A stretch of 17,435 bases of DNA from an uncultured Oscillospiraceae bacterium (GTDB lineage Bacteria; Bacillota; Clostridia; Oscillospirales; Ruminococcaceae). The notes beneath the pieces were generated by a model that ran no database searches, was not told the origin of the DNA, and saw only the letters and a program-made list of their open reading frames with translations. Location of the stretch: the NCBI GenBank assembly GCA_902489475.1, contig CABUAH010000042.1:1-17435 (forward strand), given 5' to 3'. The position numbers were made by a program, and so were the translations under genes. Shown here one piece after another: positions 6,433 to 10,141 of the stretch. The first letter of the stretch is position 1, and each line of letters starts with the position of its first letter.

Positions 6433-7114
6433 ATTTAAAGTTTCAACCGAACATGAAACCGAAATGTATCAGTCATATCTCATAGGAGTGCTTTTGGCTG
6501 CCGCAGGAGGTTTTATAGACGCATACACCTATATTACACGGGGCGGTGTTTTTGCGTATGCACAGACAGGAAACATTGTTTTGTTTGGAATCAGTATCGG
6601 AAAGGGAAATTTTTCGAGGTCGCTTTCATACATTATACCGATAGTAACATTTATTCTCGGCATTTTTATAGTAGAATGGCTTAAAAAGAGGTTTACTCCA
6701 CGTCAAAAGAACTGGCGTCAGATGGTAATCGTTATTGAAGCTGTAATTGTTTTGGCGGTTTGTTTTATTCCCTACGGAAAATCAACCAATCCCTTAGCTA
6801 TAGTTCTTATTTCTCTTGTAAGTGCGCTTCAATACGAATCGTTTCATAATCTTCGCGGAAAAGCTTTTGCTTCTACTATGTGTACAGGAAATCTCCGAAG
6901 CGGATCGGAAAACCTTTATCTCTTTTTTGAAACAAGGGATAAATATTATCGAAATAAAGCGATTCAATATTTCGGAATAATTTTTGTATTTATCTTAGGC
7001 GCAATTTTAGGCACCGAGCTGTCAGGCTTTTTCGAGCTTAAAGCTGCTCTGTTTTCACTGGTATTTTTAACAGGTGCTTTTATCGCTTTATTTTTTGACA
7101 AAAGCTTTATTTAA
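6419..7114 (+). CDS. DUF1275 (YoaK-like) membrane protein
   Basis: A 231-aa integral membrane protein of the DUF1275 family. Clear signatures are AAAGGFIDAYTYITRGGVFAYAQTGNIVLFG in the first third and ALQYESFHNLRGKAFASTMCTGNLRSGSE after the middle, with six hydrophobic segments. Family function is unknown, though it is often described as a putative transporter. Translation appears to start at GTG 6419 inside the end of the FNT gene (14-base overlap); the ribosome site is weak, so coupling to the upstream gene is likely. A later ATG at 6464 would remove 15 residues and has no ribosome site. Last gene of the operon, followed by a strong terminator. Confidence 0.8.
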   Translation: MITIKFKVSTEHETEMYQSYLIGVLLAAAGGFIDAYTYITRGGVFAYAQTGNIVLFGISIGKGNFSRSLSYIIPIVTFILGIFIVEWLKKRFTPRQKNWRQMVIVIEAVIVLAVCFIPYGKSTNPLAIVLISLVSALQYESFHNLRGKAFASTMCTGNLRSGSENLYLFFETRDKYYRNKAIQYFGIIFVFILGAILGTELSGFFELKAALFSLVFLTGAFIALFFDKSFI

Positions 7115-7116
7115 TT

Positions 7117-7184
7117 CTTAATTCATAATGCGTAATTACAGTAATTGACAATGGAGAATGGATAATGGAGAATGGAAATTTAAT
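7117..7184 (+). repeat. Dispersed AT-rich repeat, copy 1
   Basis: Contains CATAATGCGTAATT and then GTAATTGACAATGGA followed by tandem (g)AATGGA units. Related copies lie at 8474-8524 and 8866-8910. Non-coding, in the gap after the DUF1275 gene. Confidence 0.55.
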
Positions 7185-7207
7185 TAATATAACTTAATAC
7201 AAAAATC

Positions 7208-7246
7208 ACAGCGCACTGCAATAAAAATTTGCGGTGCGCTGTTTTC
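7208..7246. terminator. Strong bidirectional terminator
   Basis: ACAGCGCACTGCAA pairs with TTGCGGTGCGCTGT (one T-G) around a 7-base loop, with TTTT after the stem on the plus strand and ATTTTT on the minus strand. It ends the degV operon and the convergent RHH-DUF6809 operon. Confidence 0.85.
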
Positions 7247-7254
7247 TGTGTAAT

Positions 7255-7542
7255 TTATTGACTGTTGAGATTATCATTTTTACCAATCAGTATGTCTATC
7301 ATCAGTCTTGAACCGTCACGAAATCCCATTGCATAGTTGTCAAAGGATGTAATATAGTTTATATCATATTCCACATCTAATATTTTTTCCAAAAGTTCTT
7401 TACCGTCATCATGAAGCATTTTTAATAATTCATCGAAAACATCCGACAACTGCTGCATTAGCTTGCCGTACTTAGAACCTTCTCTAAACTGTTGATACGA
7501 TGGATCTAGGTGTCCTAAGTACAATTCTCTTATGTAATTCAT
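7255..7542 (-). CDS. DUF6809 family small protein
   Basis: A 95-aa acidic, helical, soluble protein. The pattern IRELYLGHLDPSYQQFREGSKY at the N-terminus, a central LLEKILDVEYDIN, and a C-terminal YAMGFRDGSRLMIDIL matches the DUF6809 family common in Clostridia (an ELY-G-hydrophobic-P start, and FxxGFRLGxRL-like end). Function unknown. GGAGG lies eight bases before the ATG. It is the second gene of a minus-strand pair, 33 bases after an RHH protein and controlled by the divergent XRE promoter region. The family is often found near mobile elements, so a role in element control is possible but unproven. Confidence 0.7.
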   Translation of the reverse strand: MNYIRELYLGHLDPSYQQFREGSKYGKLMQQLSDVFDELLKMLHDDGKELLEKILDVEYDINYITSFDNYAMGFRDGSRLMIDILIGKNDNLNSQ

Positions 7543-7575
7543 TTTAGTTCCTCCAAGCAGTTTTACACAATTGTT

Positions 7576-7752
7576 TTAAGCCTTCTCGTCTACCATATCA
7601 ATTTCACGAAGTGCATAATTCAGGCATTGAATTACAATTTGATTCAGCGACAGATTATTTATATACGCTATCCTGTCAAGCTTCCTAACTACATTTATCG
7701 GCAATCTAAAAGTCTTGCTGACAGTTTCAGGTCTCTTTTGTATCTTTAACAT
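7576..7752 (-). CDS. Ribbon-helix-helix (Arc/CopG-like) DNA-binding protein, 58 aa
   Basis: A 58-codon gene with AAGGAG ten bases upstream of ATG 7752. The sequence fits the ribbon-helix-helix plan: a beta-strand KTFRLPINVVRKLD (residues 13-26), helix A continuing to RIAYINN, a turn at LSLNQ, and helix B IVIQCLNYALREI (39-51). Such proteins act as dimers binding operator DNA, often as autorepressors or antitoxins. It is the first gene of the minus-strand operon with DUF6809 and is transcribed from the promoter that holds the operator. No toxin is evident next to it, unless DUF6809 plays that part. Confidence 0.75.
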   Translation of the reverse strand: MLKIQKRPETVSKTFRLPINVVRKLDRIAYINNLSLNQIVIQCLNYALREIDMVDEKA

Positions 7753-7825
7753 TTATTATATACTCCTTTTTCTTTTCTACGTATATTTTATGTCTGTTTG
7801 TAATACATCGGCTATCGACATTTTC

Positions 7826-7880
7826 ATTATACTCCGTATGGAGTAATTTGTCAACCCCATACGGAGTAGTTTGTTATAAT
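7826..7880. promoter_or_regulatory. Divergent promoters with two operator copies
   Basis: Minus strand: TTGACA (7854-7849), 17-bp spacer, TATAAT (7831-7826), driving the RHH gene. Plus strand: TATAAT (7875-7880) with a poor -35, driving the XRE gene. Operator 1, ACTCCGTATGGAGT (7831-7844), lies in the minus-promoter spacer. Operator 2, ACCCCATACGGAGT (7854-7867), lies over the plus promoter and equals the reverse complement of operator 1 with one change. Centres are 23 bp apart, about two helical turns. Confidence 0.8.
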
Positions 7881-7901
7881 ATAACAAAGGGAGGGCATAA
7901 G

Positions 7902-8114
7902 ATGTATACAAGATTGTTGGATTTAAGAACAGATAAGGATTTAACACAAAAGGAATGTGCAAAAATAGCTTTCATAAGCAAAAACAGTTATATAAGATAT
8001 GAAAAAGGTGAAAGGGTACCGCCTCTGGACGTTATAATGTTACTTGCAAAATATTATAATGTTTCTATTGACTATGTCGCAGGGCTAACAAACAGTAAGA
8101 AAAAAGAATGGTAA
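7902..8114 (+). CDS. XRE-family helix-turn-helix repressor
   Basis: A 70-aa single-domain Cro/C1-type regulator. RLLDLRTDKDLTQKECAKIAFISKNSYIRYEKGERVPPLDVIMLLAKYYNVSIDYVAGLTN is the classic five-helix XRE core, with the HTH at about residues 14-34 and the signature YEKGERxPPLDxLxxLAxYYxVSxDYLxGLT. There is no ligand or protease domain. The start is ATG 7902 with AAAGGGAGGG upstream; an 18-codon in-frame extension would cover the operator and is rejected. It most likely binds the two near-identical sites in its own divergent promoter and represses itself and the RHH-DUF6809 pair. Followed by a hairpin at 8121-8158. Confidence 0.85.
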   Translation: MYTRLLDLRTDKDLTQKECAKIAFISKNSYIRYEKGERVPPLDVIMLLAKYYNVSIDYVAGLTNSKKKEW

Positions 8115-8120
8115 AACTAA

Positions 8121-8160
8121 AAAGCCACAGAGAAAAACTCAAAAGTTCCCTGTGGCTTAA
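8121..8160. terminator. Hairpin terminator after the XRE gene
   Basis: AAGCCACAG pairs with CTGTGGCTT around a loop of about 19 bases. The T-run is weak on the plus strand and better on the minus strand (TTTTTAGTTTT). Confidence 0.55.
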
Positions 8161-8175
8161 ATTGTTCGACATAAT

Positions 8176-8204
8176 TTGACAAAATATCTCGACCATGCTA
8201 TTAT
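8176..8204 (+). promoter_or_regulatory. Promoter of toxin module 1
   Basis: TTGACA (8176-8181), 17-bp spacer, extended -10 TGC-TATTAT (8196-8204). Predicted start near 8210. The upstream TTCGACATAAT is also found, nearly unchanged, before the toxin 2 promoter, showing that the modules are homologous beyond the coding part. Confidence 0.75.
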
Positions 8205-8248
8205 AATTACAAAGGTTGTCTGCTTATCGGTAGGCGGTTTAAATCTTC

Positions 8249-8264
8249 CCTCCGGAAACGGAGG
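8249..8264 (+). promoter_or_regulatory. Shine-Dalgarno-sequestering hairpin, module 1
   Basis: CCTCCG (8249-8254), GAAA loop, CGGAGG (8259-8264). The ribosome site GGAGG is fully inside the 6-bp stem, capped by a GNRA tetraloop, eight bases before ATG 8273. It should keep the toxin mRNA poorly translated until refolded, as in known type I toxin mRNAs. Confidence 0.75.
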
Positions 8265-8272
8265 TGAGCGGC

Positions 8273-8353
8273 ATGAGTATTATGGAAATACTTACGATGA
8301 TTATCTTAGTAACAAATATAATAAGTCTTGTTTGCAATAATAAAAAGAAATAA
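8273..8353 (+). CDS. Small hydrophobic holin-like toxin peptide 1 (26 aa)
   Basis: A 26-codon gene: start MSIMEILTMI, a hydrophobic segment of about 16 residues (ILTMIILVTNIISLVC), and a basic tail NNKKK. One short transmembrane helix with a lysine-rich end is the hallmark of type I toxins such as the holin-like/TxpA/Fst peptides, which damage or depolarise the membrane. The ribosome site is strong but hidden in a hairpin. The TAA stop lies inside the left arm of the terminator. A convergent short RNA overlaps its 3' end. It is homologous in layout to the 29-aa peptide at 8679-8768. Toxicity is inferred from architecture; too short for a firm family match. Confidence 0.7.
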   Translation: MSIMEILTMIILVTNIISLVCNNKKK

Positions 8354-8426
8354 CCGCCCATACATACCTTAGGACGGTTATTTTTATAACGATTCGGAGG
8401 TAAGCCGCTTACAGCAGGCTTCCCTT
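8338..8426 (-). ncRNA. Antisense antitoxin RNA 1
   Basis: A predicted RNA of about 88 bases running against toxin 1. Promoter on the minus strand: TTGACA (8459-8454), 16-bp spacer, TATAAT (8437-8432). It ends at the shared terminator in TTTCTTTTTATT. The last roughly 45 bases are perfectly complementary to the 3' end of toxin 1 mRNA. Nearer the 5' end it carries GCGGCTTACCTCCG, which can pair with the toxin ribosome-site region (CGGAGGTGAGCGGC) at 12 of 14 positions plus one G-U. It resembles antitoxin RNA 2 along its length (GGGA..CTGC..TAAGCGG..CTCCGAA). Ends are predicted, not measured. Confidence 0.7.
8348..8386. terminator. Shared bidirectional terminator, module 1
   Basis: AAATAACCG (8348-8356) pairs with CGGTTATTT (8375-8383), with T-runs on both sides: TTTTT on plus, TTTCTTTTT on minus. 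Both toxin 1 mRNA and antitoxin RNA 1 end here. AACCGCC (8352-8358) can alternatively pair with GGCGGTT in the toxin 5' UTR (8233-8239). Confidence 0.75.
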
Positions 8427-8431
8427 TTTAT

Positions 8432-8459
8432 ATTATACCATATAAAAAAAATTTGTCAA
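8432..8459 (-). promoter_or_regulatory. Promoter of antitoxin RNA 1
   Basis: Minus-strand TTGACA and TATAAT, both perfect, with a 16-bp spacer. It is stronger on paper than the toxin promoter, as expected for an antitoxin RNA that must be in excess. Confidence 0.75.
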
Positions 8460-8473
8460 GCAGAAATAACTCT

Positions 8474-8524
8474 GCAATGCATAATGTGTAATTTGTAAGT
8501 GATATAATTGACAATGGATAATTC
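8474..8524 (+). repeat. Dispersed AT-rich repeat, copy 2
   Basis: CATAATGTGTAATT, then ATAATTGACAATGGATAATTC. It lies exactly between the two back-to-back antitoxin promoters. Confidence 0.55.
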
Positions 8525-8532
8525 TTTTGTCC

Positions 8533-8560
8533 TTGACAAAAGCAAAAGATATGTTATAAT
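8533..8560 (+). promoter_or_regulatory. Promoter of antitoxin RNA 2
   Basis: TTGACA (8533-8538), 16-bp spacer, TATAAT (8555-8560): the same two hexamers and spacing as the antitoxin 1 promoter, in the opposite direction. Confidence 0.8.
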
Positions 8561-8566
8561 ATAAAT

Positions 8567-8664
8567 GAAAAGGGAGTCTGCGATAAGCGGTTTCTCCGAA
8601 ATTGATTGTTAAAGAATAACCGCCAACTGGGAGAATAGTTTAGGCGGTTATTTCTTTATTTTTT
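8567..8664 (+). ncRNA. Antisense antitoxin RNA 2
   Basis: A predicted RNA of about 97 bases beginning near AAAAGGGAGTCTGC and ending in the hairpin 8615-8652 plus TTTCTTTATTTTTT. It has no ORF of note and runs against the 3' end of toxin 2 mRNA, sharing its terminator with about 50 bases of perfect complementarity. It carries GCGGTTTCTCCGAA, the counterpart of the anti-ribosome-site segment in RNA 1, although pairing to toxin 2's site is shorter (CTCC core). GGGAG near its 5' end and GGGAGAA in the terminator loop can each pair with the CTCCC arm of the toxin 2 hairpin. Confidence 0.7.
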
Positions 8665-8666
8665 AT
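8615..8666. terminator. Shared bidirectional terminator, module 2
   Basis: AATAACCGCC (8615-8624) pairs perfectly with GGCGGTTATT (8643-8652); a long T-rich run follows on the plus strand and TTATTCTTT on the minus strand. TAGGCGGTT (8641-8649), read as minus-strand RNA AACCGCCTA, can alternatively pair with TAGGCGGTT in the toxin 2 5' UTR. Confidence 0.8.
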
Positions 8667-8678
8667 TAAATAAAGACT

Positions 8679-8768
8679 CTACTTTTTGTTACTGAAAATT
8701 ATGTAACTTAGAGAGATAACACTGATAATTATACTAACGAATAAATACATATCCGAGTATGTAACCAT
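8679..8768 (-). CDS. Small hydrophobic holin-like toxin peptide 2 (29 aa)
   Basis: A 29-codon gene on the minus strand. It starts MVTYSDMYLF, continues as a hydrophobic helix (VSIIISVISLSYIIF) and ends SNKK. The MVTY opening, single helix and lysine tail agree with the putative holin-like toxin family of Firmicutes (Hol-Tox), about 30 aa. GGGAGG lies eight bases upstream and is locked in a hairpin with a GTAA loop. The mRNA runs into the terminator shared with antitoxin RNA 2. It is downstream of dapL on the same strand, so read-through could also express it. Toxicity is inferred. Confidence 0.75.
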   Translation of the reverse strand: MVTYSDMYLFVSIIISVISLSYIIFSNKK

Positions 8769-8776
8769 AGTTATCA

Positions 8777-8792
8777 CCTCCCTTACGGGAGA
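8777..8792 (-). promoter_or_regulatory. Shine-Dalgarno-sequestering hairpin, module 2
   Basis: On the minus strand TCTCCC, GTAA loop, GGGAGG: a 6-bp stem (last pair T-G) with a GNRA tetraloop. Compared with module 1 (CCTCCG-GAAA-CGGAGG) the closing base pairs have changed on both arms together, which is covariation supporting the fold. Confidence 0.75.
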
Positions 8793-8811
8793 AACCGCCT
8801 ACCGTTAATGC

Positions 8812-8856
8812 AGACACCCTTGTGACCATATTGTCACAAGGGTGTCTTTTTGTCAA
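8812..8856. promoter_or_regulatory. Toxin 2 promoter region overlaid by a perfect 15-bp inverted repeat
   Basis: Minus strand: TTGACA (8856-8851) then, 17 bases on, CAATAT where module 1 has TATTAT. A perfect inverted repeat, AGACACCCTTGTGAC / GTCACAAGGGTGTCT with a 6-base spacer (8812-8847), covers the -10. On the plus strand the stem is followed by TTTTT and looks like an intrinsic terminator. It could be an operator, a terminator, or both; the toxin 2 promoter itself looks weak. Confidence 0.55.
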
Positions 8857-8865
8857 ATTTTGTCG

Positions 8866-8910
8866 AATTAATTATCCATTATCCATTGTCAATTATAATA
8901 ATTCGAATTA
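8866..8910 (-). repeat. Dispersed AT-rich repeat, copy 3
   Basis: In the minus orientation ATAATTGACAATGGATAATGG followed by ATAATTAATT. It lies between dapL and the toxin 2 promoter. Confidence 0.55.
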
Positions 8911-8916
8911 GTATAA

Positions 8917-10119
8917 TTAAAACTTAAGCTTCTTAAATCTTTCCATAGCTTCCTTCGTTCTTTCGCTGTCGCCGAAAGCGGTAAGTCTAAACCAACCCTC
9001 TCCGTTTTTGCCGAATCCTGCTCCGGGAGTTCCGACAACATTGGCTTCATTCAAAAGCTTATCGAAAAATTCCCAGCTTCCCATGCCGCCCGGACATTTA
9101 AACCATATGTACGGAGAATTCTTTCCGCCTGTATACTTTATGCCCATTTCGTCCATAGCGTCTGCAATAACCTTAGCATTCTGCTGATAATACTTAATGT
9201 TTTCCTTAGTCTGCTTTAAGCCTTCTTCAGAAAAAACTGCTGCTGCGGCACACTGAACAGGATAAGAAACGCCATTAAATTTAGATCCTTCTCTTCTTCC
9301 CCAAAGCTGAGAAATTGATACCTCAGTTCCGTCACTTGCAATTACTGTAAGCTCATTAGGAATAACGGTATAACCGCATCTCATTCCGGTAAAGCCTGCG
9401 GTCTTTGAAAGCGAGCACATCTCAATAGCGCATTCTCTTGCTCCCTCTATTGCAAAAATACTTCTCGGAATATTTTCGTCCGTGATAAATGCTTCGTATG
9501 CGGCATCATAAATAATTATAGCATTATTCTTTTTAGCATAATCTATCCATACTTTGAGCTGTTCTTTGGTATAAGCCGAGCCGGTAGGATTGTTAGGCGA
9601 ACAAAGGTAAATAAGATCTGCGTGTACGTTCTCATCAGGCATTGCCGCAAAGCCGTTTTCTTCATTAGAGTCGGCATAAATGACCTTTCTTCCGTTCATA
9701 AGGTTTGTATCAACGTAAACCGGATATGCCGGATCGGTTATCAAAACTGTATTGTCATCGCCGAAAATATCGACAATATTTCCACAGTCAGACTTTGCTC
9801 CGTCATTGATTCTTATTTCATCAGGAGAAACTGTTACGCCAAAGCTTTTGTAATATCCCGAAACAGCTTCCTTGAGGAAATCATATCCTGCACCGCTGTC
9901 CTCATATCCTTTAAAGGTTTCCTTAACGCCCATTTCATCTGCGCCTTTTTTCATAGCTTCAACAACGCATTTTGCAATAGGCTGGGTTACATCACCGATA
10001 CCCATTCTTATGATATCTGCGTCCGGATTTGCTTCCTTATAAGCGTTTACCTTTTTTGCAATGTTGATAAAAAGGTAGTTCTTTTCAAGCTTCAAAAAAT
10101 TCTCGTTGATTGATGGCAT
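8917..10119 (-). CDS. dapL: LL-diaminopimelate aminotransferase
   Basis: A 400-aa fold-type I PLP enzyme that converts tetrahydrodipicolinate directly to LL-diaminopimelate, using glutamate as amino donor; it bypasses the acyl-blocked steps of lysine and peptidoglycan synthesis. Seen in sequence: IRMGIGDVTQPI (37-48) and the long KETFKGYEDSGAGYDFLKEAV (66-86), both typical of DapL, then YLCSPNNPTG (171-180), the PLP site IIYDAAYEAF (202-211), and SLSKTAGFTGMRCGY (236-250) with the Schiff-base lysine K239 and phosphate-binding R247. The start is the ATG with AAAGGA eight bases upstream; a nearer in-frame ATG three codons earlier lacks a ribosome site. It follows the carB-dapF gene after 22 bases, so it is the last gene of that operon, next to the epimerase that uses its product. 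No clear terminator follows before toxin module 2. Confidence 0.92.
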   Translation of the reverse strand: MPSINENFLKLEKNYLFINIAKKVNAYKEANPDADIIRMGIGDVTQPIAKCVVEAMKKGADEMGVKETFKGYEDSGAGYDFLKEAVSGYYKSFGVTVSPDEIRINDGAKSDCGNIVDIFGDDNTVLITDPAYPVYVDTNLMNGRKVIYADSNEENGFAAMPDENVHADLIYLCSPNNPTGSAYTKEQLKVWIDYAKKNNAIIIYDAAYEAFITDENIPRSIFAIEGARECAIEMCSLSKTAGFTGMRCGYTVIPNELTVIASDGTEVSISQLWGRREGSKFNGVSYPVQCAAAAVFSEEGLKQTKENIKYYQQNAKVIADAMDEMGIKYTGGKNSPYIWFKCPGGMGSWEFFDKLLNEANVVGTPGAGFGKNGEGWFRLTAFGDSERTKEAMERFKKLKF

Positions 10120-10141
10120 TCTTATCATCCTTTCATTGTTG

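Noticed and set aside
7848..7901. 18-codon N-terminal extension of the XRE protein
   Set aside because: It would cover operator 2 and the promoter -10; ATG 7902 has the ribosome site.
8812..8847. Invertible promoter switch made by the 15-bp inverted repeat
   Set aside because: Only 6 bases lie between the arms, too short for a recombinase-driven inversion; operator or terminator is more likely.
8115..8916. CRISPR array or riboswitch in the gene-free stretch
   Set aside because: The repeats are few, unequal and explained by paired promoters, hairpins and terminators of the twin modules; clostridial type I modules can neighbour CRISPR arrays, but no array is present here.
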